64,000 nt of DNA, from NCBI GenBank assembly GCA_023213395.1, contig CM041465.1, positions 119,791,741 to 119,855,740 of the forward strand, written 5' to 3'. The translations under genes and the position numbers were made by a program. How positions within the stretch are numbered: position 1 is the stretch's first letter; every line of letters begins with the position of its first letter. This document shows positions 10,294 to 21,873 of the stretch, one piece after another. The stretch comes from Cycas panzhihuaensis. Lineage: Eukaryota > Cycadophyta. Under the pieces are notes generated by a model. The model worked only from the letters and a program-made list of their open reading frames with translations, had not been told where the DNA came from and ran no database searches.

Positions 10294-11760
10294 CTTTAAC
10301 CCTAATAGATTTCTGAAGACAATGAATTTTTCTCTTCCAAGAGATTTAGTGAGAACATCGACAGTTTTATTCTCTGAAGGACAACGTAGAAACTCGATTT
10401 CTCTATTCTGTATTTTTTCTCTAATAAAATGATGGTGCACCTTTATATGTTTTGTTCTAGCATGCAGTATTGGATTTTTTGTTATTTTTATGATACTTTG
10501 ATTATCATAAAAATTTTGAGTTAGCATCGTTTGCTCTTCTCCTAGTTCTTTTAGAAGTTGCCTAATCCATACTCTTTCGCACGCTGCATTGACTACTGAC
10601 TTATATTCTACTTCTGTTGAAGACAATGCAACAGTGTACTGCTTTTTACTGCTCTAAGATATTAACGATTTTCCTAAGAAGAAACAATATCCTGATGTCA
10701 ATTTTACATGCATTACGTCTCCAATCAGTCACAAAAGCCAGTAAAATGTGTATTGTTTTCCTTGTCATATTTTAAGCCAAGATTCATGGTTCCTTTTAGA
10801 TATCATAAGATTCTCTTCCAGCATTCCAGTGAGGAATTTTAGGACTTTCCATGAACATGGAGATTATCCCAACATCATATGAAATATTTGGAGGTGTTGT
10901 TGTGAGATAAATTAGACTTCCAACCAATTGTCTGTATAATGTTACGTCAACAGGATCCGCTTCTTGTTCTGCATTCAATACTAACCCAATTTCCATTGGC
11001 GTACTAACAATATTGCAACCTTCCATTTTAAACTTGCTTAGCAAGTTTTTGATATATCTAGTTTGTGAAAGAGTAGTAAGAGAATTGTTCTGTTCTATTT
11101 CTATTCCAAGGTAGTAATGTAGCATTCCCAGATCTGTCATTTTGAAAACCTTTTCAAACTTACTTTTGATAAATGTTATTGAACTTTTGTCATTCCTAGT
11201 AATCAGCATGTCATCTACATATACCACTATGGTAGAGATTAATCCTTGATTGCCTTTTACATACAAACTATGATTTGATTTGCATCGATGGAAGCCATTT
11301 AAAACTAAATATGAGTCCAATTTAGCGTACTAGGCTCTTGGTGCTTGTTTGAGTCCATACAATGTTTTTCTTAGTTTACAGACCATGTTCTCTTGACTTA
11401 GTTTTATGTATCATTTTGGCTGATACATGTACACTTCTTCTTGTAGATCTTCATTTAAGAATGCACTTTTAACATCCATTTGATAAATTTCCCACCCCTT
11501 TTGGGCAACGAGAGTAATTACTGTTCTCACTATATTAAGTTTAGCTACTGGTGAGAATGTTTCTTCATAGTCGATTCCAACTGTTTATGTGTAGCCTTTT
11601 GCTACCAATCTAGCCTTGTATTTCTCTACTTCTCCATTTGATTTTTCCTTTATTTTGTATACCCATTTACAATTTACAATGGGTTTATCTTCAGGGGCCA
11701 AGACTAGGTCCCATATTTTGTTTCTATGTATGGCTTCAATTTCTGTATCCATTGTTGCTT
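10291..11760 (-). pseudogene. Copia B reverse transcriptase and RNase H
   Basis: RT C-terminus plus connector sit at 10796-11320 with VVYVDDMLITRN, FKMTDLGMLHYYLGIEIEQ and RQLVGSLIYLTT. RNase H ends at 10291-10626 with SSTEVEYKSVVNAACE, HARTKHIKVHHHFI and the final NLLGLK stop at 10291-10293. The RT N-terminal half (11320-11760) is readable only in pieces because of stops. The RNase H centre with the SDWAG box (about 10630-10795) is damaged. It is inactive. Confidence 0.85.
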
Positions 11761-13440
11761 TCTAGTTTTGAGAGCTACTTGCTTTTTCATAAGAACTTGG
11801 TTCAATAAAATAGACCAAAGCTTGTGGTTTTTTAGATCTGGTTCAATGTTAAAAAATTTCCCCTTTTGATTCCTCAAGGGTTTTGAGATACCATCTTGGT
11901 ACTCTTTTTGAGGAACATTCTTGTAATGATTTGACTTCTTCATTTTCGGAATTGGAGCTGCTACTTTGTTGTGTATCTGCCTGAATCTTTGGAACCCTTT
12001 GGTCTATTGTTTGTCTGGAGATGTGTCCTTTGAGATGTCAGACTCAATACTTTCAGAAGTAATATCTGATTTATCTTCCAACTAGGCAGGATGTATATTT
12101 TGGTTGTCCTCAGCAATTTCTTGAGATACTGTGTCAACAAATTCTTTCTTTTCATCAAAAATTACATCTCTGCTCACAAAAAACTTGTCCATTTTTTGGT
12201 CAAGACATATGTATGCTTTTGAGTGACTATTGTGTCCAACCATTATGCATTCTATGCTCTTATTATCTAATTTAGTCATTTTCTTGTCAGGAATGTGAAC
12301 ATAGGCCTTGCAGCCGAAGATTTTTAAATGACTTACGTTGGCCTTATGTCTTGTCCAAGCTTCTTTAGGCATTATGTTGCCCAGTGACTAAGTTGGACTT
12401 CTATTAATCAAATATACCACTGTGTGAACAACTTCTGCCCAATATTTCTTTGATATTTCTCTATTGCTTAGCATGCATCGAGCCATTTCTACAATTGTTC
12501 TATTCATCCTTTTTGCAACCCCATTAGATTGAGGTGTATAAGGAGTTGTAAATTGTCTTCGAATTCTATGTATTTTGCTAAAATGGAGGAAATCAATGGA
12601 TACAAATTCTCCTCCTCTATTTGAACGAATACATTTGGTTTTTTGACTGCTTTCCAACTCATTTTCAATTTTGAATTCTTTAAAATAGCTAAGTGTTTCT
12701 GATTTATTAGAGAGAAAATACACCTAGGTCTTTCTAGAGAAATCATCAATGATAGTTAAGAAGTACCTTGCTCCATTTATTGAAATTGGCATGAATGGCC
12801 CACATAGATCGATGTGTATCAATTCCAGCTTATTCTGTGCGTGCCATGTGCTTTTTGAAAATGGAATCCTGTGTTGTTTTCCCATCATGCAGCCTTTACA
12901 TACAAAGTGATTGAATGAAATATCTGGTAACCCATTTACCATCTTATGTTTCTTTAATTTTTCTAGCATATCATAGGAGCTATGACCATACTTCAAATGC
13001 CAAATTTCATTAGTATCAGTGCTATTTACAGCAAAGCATTTACATCAGAGAGCATTTTGGTGGGGCTTTTATCAGACAATATAGGAGTTGAGAGAAGTTT
13101 GTACAACCTATTACATTTTTTTCCCTTGGCTATTACTGTGTCGTTCTTTTTCATATCAAGTATGTAACAATAACCATGTTTATCAAATATTGTTCTCAGC
13201 TTTTTGTCACTCAATTGTGATACTGACAAAAGATTCTTCTTTATCTTAGGTACAAAAAAGACAATGCCTATACGTTGGATTTTTCCATCAATTAGTATAG
13301 CAATTTGTCCTATTCCCTTTATGTGTAAGGGAAAATTGTCTCCTAGCTCTACTAATGTATTGAAATCATAAGGTTTGATGGTTTCAAACCATTCTTCAAT
13401 CCCTGTCATGTGATGTGAAGCTCTTGAATCTACATACTAG
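11704..13440 (-). pseudogene. Copia B protease, integrase and linker
   Basis: Protease lies at 13026-13440. Its active-site triplet reads Asp-Ser-Arg (13422-13430) instead of Asp-Ser-Gly, and the Trp before it is TAG (13437-13439). Integrase has KYGHSSYDMLEKLKKHKMVNG and CKGCMMGKQHRIPF at 12724-12996, then RGGEFVSIDF and TPYTPQSNGVAKRMNRT at 12388-12723. The C-terminal part at 12082-12372 has VSHLKIFGCKAYVHIPDK and VSRDVIFDE. The linker to RT is at 11704-12158. Loss of the catalytic glycine alone should abolish protease function. Confidence 0.85.
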
Positions 13441-14436
13441 TTTTCTGTTGCATTTGCATTAGCTACCAAGGCTACAATGAAAGAGGTTTTGACTTGCTCT
13501 TTCATTGTATCCTTTTCTTTGCTGTAATTCCTAGAAACCTGTTGTTTTCCTTTTTGAAATTCAGCTTGTCTTTGGTAGCATTGGTATGGATAATGGCATG
13601 TTTGTCCACAGTGGTAACATACGTCGAACGCTTTACAATTACTCGAAAAGTGCCCTGGTTTTCTGCAATTAAAACATACTCTAGCATCCCAAAGTGGATT
13701 GTTGATCACTCTTCCTCGTCTTCTTCCTTCTGTCCAATGTCCCCTGTGGATTGCCGGTGTCTTTCCTCGTAATCTGGGATTAAGCTGACCTCTTCCTCTA
13801 CCTCCCAATTGAAGTTTAGTGATGAGAGCTTCTTCAATTTCTAAGTCTTCTTCATATCTTTGATTTCTTTGTTCTTGACTGTACATATGTCATGTCATAG
13901 TGTCAAAAAGACATTGTAGCTATATGTCCTCCTCATGTTAACATGTTTACCATATTATCAAAAGATTTTGAAAGTTTGTTAAGCACCAGGTGTATCAGTT
14001 CTGTATCTGTTAATTTGTCTTCTACTGTGAGAAGGGCAGTTTTGATGCTAGTCAACTTGGTTATGAATTCTGATATAGTTTGTCCCTCCCTCATCTTTAA
14101 TTTGTATAGTTCTTCTCTCAAAGCCACAATTCTCGCTTCATTCTTTCTACTAAACATGGAGGACCGAATTTTCTAAATTTCATTAGCATTTTCTAGACCA
14201 TCAACATAAACTAATAGAGAGTCAGATATTGAAAGTTTGATAACAGAAACAACAACATTATTTCTTTCCTCCTAATTAGTCAATTTTGCTCCATCAGAGG
14301 GTTGTTTTTTATCCCCAGTAGTAATTTTCCAGGCGTGTTTTACTCTCAACAACTCTTCTATCTTGATTTTCCATATACTAAAGTTCATTTATGTAAGTTT
14401 ATCACTTTCAGGCAATGAACCAGCAGATGAGGCCAT
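13441..14436 (-). pseudogene. Copia B gag
   Basis: The start is the Met codon at 14434-14436, giving MASSAGSLPESDKLT, the standard N-terminus of this copia group. The capsid region includes EARIVALREELYKLKMREGQ and LNKLSKSFDNMVN at 13933-14157. The RGRGQ-rich stretch and CCHC knuckles CFNCRKPGHFSSNC and CYHCGQTCHYPYQC (second G-H changed to C-H) are in 13437-13886. Several stops lie between these pieces. Confidence 0.85.
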
Positions 14437-15112
14437 GAATGACTCAAATGGAAACAAAAAACTAGCTTTGAATGACTATACGATCTTATGTATGAATTTC
14501 CGTATGGAACTCAAGTTGTACAGATGGATGATAAAGTGGTCTCAATTGAAAGAACTCTCAAATGGGTATCCCGATCTGGTGTTAGTTTCTCAATTTGCCT
14601 TCAGATTTGAGAGAAACGACTCGAAAAAGGTTCAGATCCGCGCTCAAGGGTTTTTAAGAAATTTGAAGAAAAACCTTGAAAAACTAAGACAAAATCTTAA
14701 CAACATTAACTTAATGCCTTCGTCTATTGATAAGAAGAGTTTTGGATGCTCTGTACCAGGGTTTTAATTCAGATTTTCGAAGAGAAAACTTAAGGAAAGG
14801 CTCCAAATCCGCGTGCCCTTAAATCTGCCCGGAACTGGGTGAAGATGACTTCAAATGATGTCGTCGCAAAAGAGAAAAGTGTAGAGGAGGCCCTGATCTA
14901 TAATGTAGGCGAGTGTCGTCAGATTCTGGCACCTTTAATTTTTTACGTCTGTACACGTCTGTACTGTCGTACGATTCTGGCTTGACATTCATCTTGAACA
15001 AATTGATCTCAGATGGCAGTGTCTTTTGACAACAATTTGACTCCAGTCTTCTTCTTCTTTCTTTAATGAAACCCTAATTTGATTTTTCACAGGCAGAAGG
15101 ACCTGAGAGCCT
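14437..15112 (-). other. Copia B 5' leader
   Basis: Untranslated. GTAC tetramers are at 14951-14954, 14961-14964 and 14969-14972, with a second weaker group near 14499-14520. There is no other recognisable content. Confidence 0.65.
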
Positions 15113-15124
15113 GCTCTGATACCA
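15113..15124 (-). other. Copia B primer-binding site
   Basis: It reads TGGTATCAGAGC on the minus strand, directly against the 5' LTR, and is complementary to initiator tRNA-Met. Confidence 0.95.
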
Positions 15125-15334
15125 TGTAACAAAACTGAAAAGAGAATGAATTCTCCCATCTCCTTTATTGATAATTCATTGTCTATATATATAGTTACAA
15201 AGAAGGTACAAATGGCAACCGCTCAACAGAATGGTGCCACTTGTCATTTTGAAAGAGAAAGGAGAAGAGGTGCAAGTCCCTTACAAAACATTATATCATG
15301 TACTATAGTCCTAAATAAAATATTACCTTTTACA
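15125..15334 (-). repeat. Copia B 5' LTR
   Basis: It is 210 bp, the partner of 10061-10271, and is followed by the ttcac duplication. Confidence 0.93.
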
Positions 15335-15339
15335 TTCAC

Positions 15340-16204
15340 AAGAGTGAAATTGTTGTGCATACGTGTCATACTATAATCGTGCTTGATCTATTAAAGAAGA
15401 TGGAAACACAAGATACCAAAATTTTTGCTACCATTTATTTTTCATTATATCAATACAGTGTTCTAAATATTTTTTCCCTTGATCTAGATGACCATCATAT
15501 TTAGGTAATTCGAAAACTGTTTTAACACAGGGTAAATTTCCTTGCACATTTCTTTCTATATGTGGTAGCTCTGGTTGCGTCTCTTCCTTTTTTTGCTCCT
15601 CTGAAGAATCAATGCATAACTCTAGATAATAGCACGAGATCGGTTCTACTTCTTCCCAGGCATTTTGAAGTCAGTTCAACATGTATGATGATGAAGGACT
15701 ACTTAGCAAGACTAGTTGCATTTAAAATGTTGTTTCAAAGCAGGAGTTGATTGTTGATTCTATTGTGGCTATAGTGGATGATGCTCTTCCTTCATCTTTA
15801 ATTTTCTCTGTTTGTGGTCCATCTGAGCATAAAGGAAATGTAACATTCTTCTTACCGGTTGGTAATGTAAATGTATGCTTTCCCTAATCTAAATGGCTTC
15901 TGACCAGAAGCCAAGGTCTACCCAACAGAGCCAGGTAAGTCTTCCTTTGGTCTTGCATTCGAACCATTGCAAAATCTAATAATACAATAATATTTGCAAC
16001 AGTTACTAGAACATTCAATAATGTACCCATGGACCTTACCTTTAATTGATTGGCCAACCTGATGGAATAGTCAAGGGCAACCACATTGGGCCTTTCCAAG
16101 GCTATCAAAGAGGATTCGGGTAACACGTTTATCCCCGAACCCCCATCGATAATCATCTTGCATAAAGTTGTTCCAAAGACTATCATTGGAACTCTTGGGT
16201 CCAC
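15340..16204 (-). pseudogene. Gypsy aspartic protease and protease-RT linker
   Basis: The frame at 15884-16204 has the retropepsin motif as IIDGGSGINVLPE (DGGS where DSGS or DTGS is usual), followed by the C-terminal LLGRPWLL. Immediately downstream the linker reads FPLCSDGP and then, through stops, CYYLELCIDSSEE. The same linker occurs in the plus-strand gypsy fragment at 59420-59975, which shows it is a genuine conserved segment of this family and not random sequence. Copia B interrupts the linker at 15334. Confidence 0.8.
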
Positions 16205-17834
16205 TCCAATGTCCTTAATGGCCCTTAGTACTGTTTTTTTAATTTACTCCAATACTAATTGCTATAAGTAACCCGCTTTCCACCATTTAAAAACAACCAA
16301 TATAGGAATTGAAACTCCTAATTCAGTAAACACATCTTTCACTGTTTGTAACCATTGCCAAGGACTAATACCTTCTTGTGTTACCTAGGTTTGTACTGTT
16401 CTTCTTTCGTAGTGCAAGCCTTTAAATCTTTGTTCCTATTAGGGTTCTTCTTGCCGAGCTTCTCCCATGGCATCTTAGAGAATTTTTACTGCTTCTTGCA
16501 TTTGCTGTTTTTCGACTATTGGGTCTGGAAAATTATTTTGAAGAGGAGGTCCCATTGTCTTACTACTACGTGTTTACAAATATGTAGACTTTTCTTGGTC
16601 CAAAACTACATCCATTAAATTTGCATTCTATATCTTAATATTCTTTGGGCAATTTACCTATTCATGATCAGTCGGTGCACACTCCTTGCAGATAAATTCC
16701 CCTCCTTTTCTCTCTAGTAGACATTCAGATTTACAGTGTCTCCATCTTTGACATAAAAAACAACAAATTGGCCTCATTTTTCCTTTATATTATTTTATCA
16801 TTCCACGTTCTGTTCTTTGCGAATATACATTGTGGACTTCTCCTTCATTGTTTTTTGGTTTGAAAAAACATTCCCAAGTATTATAATTATTTCTTTGACA
16901 ATTATCGCACCACTTTGTAGATCCACCATGTTCGTTCTTCAAATATCCTTGCTAATTGCAAGATGGGGGACACCAAATATTTTCCCTTACTTTTTCTAAT
17001 CGTAAACGAGATAATTCTACACGTAGCTTTTCTAACTCCTTGATTCTGTTGCATATTTGATGGAATAGAAACTAGTGGTTGTTGCTTTAATGCTTCTACC
17101 TCCTCCTTCAAAGATTCAATCTCTGGGTTTGTACCCATTTGTGGTGTTTGCAAAGATTGTGTTCCAATGGCCGTTATTGGAAAATACACTGAGGCTTGTG
17201 TTGTCATCTAGGAGTACGCTGACTTCATTTGATTTTTGAATTTCAAAGCTAACTCCCTCACTTGCTCATAACTACTCATCGGATACAATATTACCTTATC
17301 CCTAAGTTGGGGTATCAACCCTTGCACAAAATATTTCATGGCAAGCATGGAATTTATTGTTGTAGCAAATTGCATTTTATTCATGATAACTCTCATTCTT
17401 CTATCAAAATCATTATTAGATTCTCTAGAGTATTGCCCAATCTCCTCTAAAGCCTACAAAATGGCTATGGGATCCCAAAGTTTTTTTAATCTATTCAAAA
17501 ATTGTTCTTGCAATTGACCTCAATTCAATTGTTGTGCTGCTACGTATTGAAACCATGCAACTATTAGTTGCTTTAACATTGAAAAGAAACGGGTTTTTGT
17601 TTTGCTTTGGTCCATAATTCTTTTAATTTAGATCATATTTTTAAATAAAGCCAAATGGTCACCTAGACCCGTAGATCCATCAAATTGCAAGGTTAAAAAC
17701 ATCGAGTCACTTTGTACAATAATGTAAGGGGTTGTGCCTTCTTGATTTGTTCTGCTTGATACCCCACTTTGTCCCCCTCAGGGTGGTGTATTACTACATG
17801 TCCCTCCTTTCAAATTGCTGCCTGAGCTTGCCAT
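16205..17834 (-). pseudogene. Gypsy gag
   Basis: The start Met is at 17832-17834 (MASSGSN). An early stop and several later ones break the frame. The capsid part is clear at 17208-17396 (KMQFATTINSMLAMKYFVQG, YEQVRELALKFKNQ). A predicted coiled coil at about 17090-17130 (EIESLKEEVEALKQQ) follows. Two CX2CX4HX4C knuckles are visible at about 16640-16770: CFLCQRWRHCKSEC, then CKECAPTDHE with a stop before the last Cys. It would form the particle shell and bind RNA. Confidence 0.75.
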
Positions 17835-17850
17835 TGGTAACTTGAAAAGA

Positions 17851-18109
17851 GAATTTATTATATGACTCAGAGTTCAAATTTCCAATAGATGATGATTCCA
17901 GACTTGTTCTACTACACTATACATTCCCAATTCAATGGAATTCTCCTTGTGCATTGGAATTCTCCATGGAATTCATAGCTTAGCAAAAAGTAACCACCAA
18001 TTCTGTTATTCTTAACAAAAGTTTAATATAAAGCAACATTAAGTGTTACTTGTGAAATTATATAGTTAAGAAAAATATTAGCAAATATTGGATTATCTTA
18101 GCAAAATTC
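17851..18109. other. Junction between gypsy 5' side and copia tail
   Basis: AT-rich and without a gene. A short local duplication (the ggaattctcc motif around 17938-17970) is visible. No gypsy PBS or LTR can be delimited, so the gypsy 5' end was probably lost here. Confidence 0.4.
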
Positions 18110-18767
18110 TATACCTTGATGTATAACAACCAAGAGGTGATTAAAATTGTAAAGAATCCAATATTTCATAGACATACAAAACATATTGAAATGCATTATC
18201 ACTTCATTAGAGAAAAAGTAGAAAAGTTGAATTGTTGTACAGCCAAATCGAAGATTAGTAAACCAACATCATGACAAAAATACTCAGCAACAAAAAATTT
18301 AAAAGATTTCACCATTTGACAAGTGTGTGAGAGAAACAGTGTGATCATTATGAGGGGGTGTTGGAAATAATACTCACATCATTATGTTTAATTAGTTTAT
18401 TTAGGTTTGTATATGTCATGGAAATGATGTCATATTACTTATGTCGTAGAAATGATGTCATACTACTTATGTCGTAGCATTTATGTTATAACCTCCACAA
18501 TGGGTGGAATGATAATTATGTAATAACTCCACAAGAGGTGGAAGGGTTGTTGTAACTAACATTAATGACACCACTTGGGTTTGTTAGTTTGTTATACTTC
18601 GGTTAGTTATAGTTTGTTAGACTTTAGTTAGTTATAGTTTGTTAGAGCCCTAAAAATAGATTTCAGCAATGTAATGTAAATATATCTTCAATGAGACAAA
18701 ATTTGTGTATATTACCAACTATGCGCACTTCTAATTCAGTGTGCCTTTCTCATGTTATGAACTCATG
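18110..18767 (+). mobile_element. Copia remnant L: RNase H end plus 3' LTR
   Basis: On the plus strand, KNPIFHRHTKHIEMHYHFIREKV at 18150-18225 is the conserved C-terminal RNase H segment of copia pol. It is followed by degenerate frames, a polypurine tract (tgaggggg, 18351-18358) and an LTR starting tgttggaaa at 18359. The LTR end is uncertain; a TG...CA unit could close at about 18767. Everything upstream of RNase H is missing. This is the only member of its LTR family in the window. Confidence 0.7.
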
Positions 18768-20040
18768 TCATACCTTCTTCAAATACACAAAATAATGAAC
18801 AGAAAACGAGGGCTTAGTTTGCAAGCAACAGAAAGCAAGGGTGCTTCCATCCAGAAAAGTAGACAAACCTCCAAGCCAAAACCATTGTCTAGGAGAGATG
18901 AAGATAATCGGTAGCACAATTGCATAGCATACATTCTACAAAATGGTAAAAACAAAGAAACAACATAATCTCACATCAACAAGAGAGTAACCATGAACCA
19001 CAAATATGAGGACCTTGTGCAATCCATGAGAAAAAACTCAAAACAAAACAATCTCATGGAAGACACATAAAAGCAATTAGCATTGAGAGAAATGGAAACT
19101 ATTCTTTTAAAAAGCTAGATGAATACAGTTTGAAAAAAAAAGGCTCCACCACTCTCAATTTGCTTAACCATGATTTTGGGTGGTTGAATAGAAATTTCTT
19201 CTTGTTTATTCGCTAATGACAACAAAATGAGAGAACAAAGGGATAAAAATTGGGGTACACTAAAACTGAACACTTCAAGTAGATGCTTTTATCAAATCAG
19301 ACATGGATACATGTTTTGGTTGGACTCGTGAAAGATTGTTTCCGACTACCAATGAACAATTAAGGATACAACCCTAGTAAAGATGAGGTGATGCCTCCTT
19401 AATGTCAACTCATGCAAAAGTTTGTATCGCTTTCAGATCAACTATCTTGAATAGATTTTCACCTAAAATTCACATTTAAATCAATTCAGAATATACAGAA
19501 CTAAAGATAAGGTGCTGCATGCATATAGTCAACTCAAGCAGATATTTAAATCGCTTTCAGGTCAATACAACTTTGATAAGCTTCACCCAACTTATCTTAC
19601 TGAAATTCAAACCATGGAACAAGAATTTAGCCATGTTTGTGAGCATAGGTTATTGTGCAAAAAAGCCTACATATATCTATATCTATATATATATATATAT
19701 ATATAAGTGAATCAAACAAAGATAGAGAGCACATAAGCACCACAATGAGCTTGAAATGAAGCAGTCAGTGTAGCACATATTCTAAATTGTATTTGAACTC
19801 CTTGTACCCTACAGCATGCCATTTGGGTGGTCAACCAGCCTGTTCTACACATTAAAACGTATACGTGGAATTTGTAGCCCCATCAATCAGTTAAAGCAGA
19901 AATCAATTCATCTCAGTCCAAGGTGCTTAATAGCAAAAGAAAAACCATCACTGGAAGGGAGAACAGAGAGAGTTCCTTTTAGACAGTAAGATACATTTTG
20001 GTAAAAGGTTTATACCTCTGACGTTGCAACAGATCAAAAA
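18768..20040. other. Host-like non-coding stretch 3' of the RPB5-type gene
   Basis: No retrotransposon protein, LTR or convincing coding exon was found. It contains an (TA)n microsatellite. It is plausibly the 3' flank of the gene at 20041. Confidence 0.5.
19684..19705. repeat. (TA)n microsatellite
   Basis: An uninterrupted run of about eleven TA units. Adjacent ctatat units suggest an originally longer tract. Confidence 0.95.
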
Positions 20041-21135
20041 CTACCAAACACAACGGTAAGTAACATAGTGTCCAGTGACATCACTGGAATAAGTCAGCTT
20101 GACAACCTGGCCACGCCTGAGGCCATAGTATCGTGCAATGGGATCGCTTGCCAGCATACGCGGAAGCTGAAAAATAACCAATTACAGGTCACAAGTGACT
20201 ACAGTAAGGCAGGGAACACACTAGATCAGAAAATCTATGTATGCAAAACAAAACTTAATCAGCATTATCCTGCAGCAACACCTAAACAGAAGACCAAAAT
20301 GGGGTGCACTGAACTTTATACCAAAAGCCCAATTCCTTGGTTTTCTTTTTGCGCAAACCACAATAGAGCTACATAAATTTGCAGTTATCTTTAAAAAATA
20401 TAACTCTGATTGCAGAAAGCATAATTTGAAATTTTCTTAGAGAAGGCAAGTCATTAACTTGAAAGTTTTAAATCCACTTCTATCTGTGAAAATCCCATTG
20501 TTAAAAAGCCAAGCAAACTCCCCTCTACTAAATGGCTGTATCAATCCAAAACCAACTGAATTGCAGACTTTCCATGCATACACCCAATTACACACATGGT
20601 CCTCCACCAAGACAGCCTGCCTTTGATGGTGAGGATGGATGAAGCAAGAATAAAGCATTTTAATATATCCAGAAGAGCAACAAGACCCAACCATGGAATA
20701 CTGTGAGAAACTCTTTACAGCCTCTCAGTAGGTTGTAAAATGAAATCAAAGGATATTTGGATTATCAGAGTTCAACGCGAGATGCAACTTTAACTGCATG
20801 AATTCACAAAGGGTTCCAGGACTATGGAAGAATCAATCAGAAGGAAAATTTATAAGAATTCTGGGTTTCTGACGAAGTTACTGCTAGATGTGAGAGTGAA
20901 AACCAATGTTGCCTGTAAGATGTCAAAACAACACAATTATAGATACAAAGGGCAATTTCCCCTATCAAATATCTAGAATCATATAATGTTTAATATAAAG
21001 ACAATATGCCTGCAAATATACCTGATTTTCTTTCACACTGTACTGCTTTAACAATTCATCCTTCTCTTGTGGGATGAGTATTTGATGTTCTGGCACAAGA
21101 GCATGCTCCTTTATGTTGACAAGTAGCTCCGTCTC
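20041..21135 (-). CDS. RPB5: RPB5-family RNA polymerase subunit, last two exons (NRPE5/NRPB5-like)
   Basis: Two minus-strand exons splice in frame. Exon 21022-21135 (38 codons) encodes [18 protein letters not shown], then [15 protein letters not shown], and ends at a gt donor (21020-21021). Exon 20041-20166 (41 codons plus stop) follows an ag acceptor and encodes [20 protein letters not shown], then VVKL and VTYRCVW before the TAG at 20041-20043. This is the assembly domain of the fifth subunit shared by nuclear RNA polymerases. The LPR...DPIARYYGL...GQVVK block is diagnostic. The TYRCVW ending and non-canonical middle recall the Pol V form (NRPE5) more than NRPB5, an inference from memory. 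Both exons are free of stops, unlike everything around them. The N-terminal exons are not found. Copia C lies 486 bp upstream. Confidence 0.8.
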
Positions 21136-21259
21136 CTTTACAGTCCAAAATAAAAATTGTAAAATAAGTTATTGACTCATATGATGAGGCGATAGATAAA
21201 GGATATGCAAATACTATCATTATGTAAATTTGAATTGTAAAATCAACCAGATAAGTCAC

Positions 21260-21307
21260 CTTTGCAAAGCTTTCATTGAAAATCACTATGATGTACTTCT
21301 TGAAGAT
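21260..21307 (-). CDS. Candidate upstream exon of the RPB5-type gene
   Basis: A 48-nt segment with a cag acceptor and a gtgac donor on the minus strand encodes IFKKYIIVIFNESFAK. It joins the next exon in phase 0. In RPB5 the residues before ELLVNI are a short beta-strand ending V-F-x-E, which resembles this peptide only loosely. It may be a true exon, or chance sequence inside an intron. Confidence 0.35.
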
Positions 21308-21320
21308 CTGATAACATACA

Positions 21321-21615
21321 ACAGATATTCCTTGCATAATTTATATTGTATTTTTCACTTCCTATGAGCGGATATGCAACCATAGTTACTTGGTATTGGC
21401 TGCACTAAACAAATCTTCTTCACACAATTCATACTCTATTCACTATATCTATCCTTTGGATATGAGCATGAATTTCCTCATTTAAGTCTGTCTCCTACAC
21501 ATCTCAAATGACCAACTATTAAAATATTTTCCAAAAAACAAACACTTAATAAGACATTATATGAAGGTTTTGTGCAAAGGAAGCCAAGCTCCCATGACCA
21601 GTGAAGGCTCAGTTC
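21321..21615. other. Possible intron or 5' side of the RPB5-type gene
   Basis: No coding similarity was seen on either strand. It ends at the cccat target duplication of copia C. If the gene is intact, its N-terminal exons must lie beyond copia C or outside the window. Confidence 0.4.
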
Positions 21616-21620
21616 CCCAT

Positions 21621-21860
21621 TGTTAGAATATAATGCCTGATCCTTTGTACATTAATGTATTATATCTAACTGTAACCTTGTCATAGTTAATGTTAAGTGA
21701 TGTAAACATAAATGTAACATTCTATGTTAGTCGGGCTAAAACCCTAATGGGTTATTAGACTACTCATGTATAAATATGTAATCTATCTCTCATAATGATC
21801 AAGAGAGTTCATTATTTTTCTTCATCAAGCTCTGATGCTTCTAACCTTCCTAATCTAACA
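21621..21860 (+). repeat. Copia C 5' LTR
   Basis: It is 240 bp, TGTTAG...CTAACA, followed immediately by the PBS. Confidence 0.95.
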
Positions 21861-21873
21861 TGGTATCAGAGCC
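21861..21873 (+). other. Copia C primer-binding site
   Basis: TGGTATCAGAGCC is a perfect complement of the initiator tRNA-Met 3' end, directly after the LTR. Confidence 0.95.

Larger units (their letters stand above)
10061..15334 (-). mobile_element. Ty1/copia element B, full length, inserted in gypsy linker
   Basis: A complete minus-strand copia of about 5274 bp with LTRs of 211 and 210 bp that begin tgtaa on the plus strand and carry a ta(c)a end. The PBS is intact, and the target duplication ttcac lies at 10056-10060 and 15335-15339. The LTRs differ at roughly fifteen positions by eye, so B is older than A. It lies in the same gypsy host element as A, in the same orientation, 667 bp away. 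Its coding region is broken by frequent stops and frameshifts. Confidence 0.95.
1..17850 (-). mobile_element. Ty3/gypsy retrotransposon split by two copia insertions
   Basis: Gypsy polyprotein pieces lie in the right order on the minus strand: gag (17834 to about 16205), protease (16204-15884), a linker (15883-15385 and 10055-9650), reverse transcriptase (9643-9399 and 4213-3534), RNase H (about 3530-2860) and integrase (2782-1642). The two gaps are exactly copia B and copia A, and the protein homology resumes on the far side of each. The protease-RT-RNase H-integrase order is the Ty3/gypsy order. The sequence style resembles the non-chromovirus (Tat/Athila-like) plant lineages, which is an inference. 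No LTR could be delimited at either end. The right end appears cut near 17.9-18.1 kb by another copia remnant. Stops and frameshifts throughout make it dead. Confidence 0.8.

Noticed and set aside
14363-14767. A 134-codon plus-strand frame in the copia B leader
   Set aside because: Antisense to the gag start and leader of B, with no recognisable domain.
20068-20694. Open frames of 67-102 codons over the RPB5-type exons and intron
   Set aside because: One overlaps the real exon antisense; the others lie in its intron and resemble nothing.
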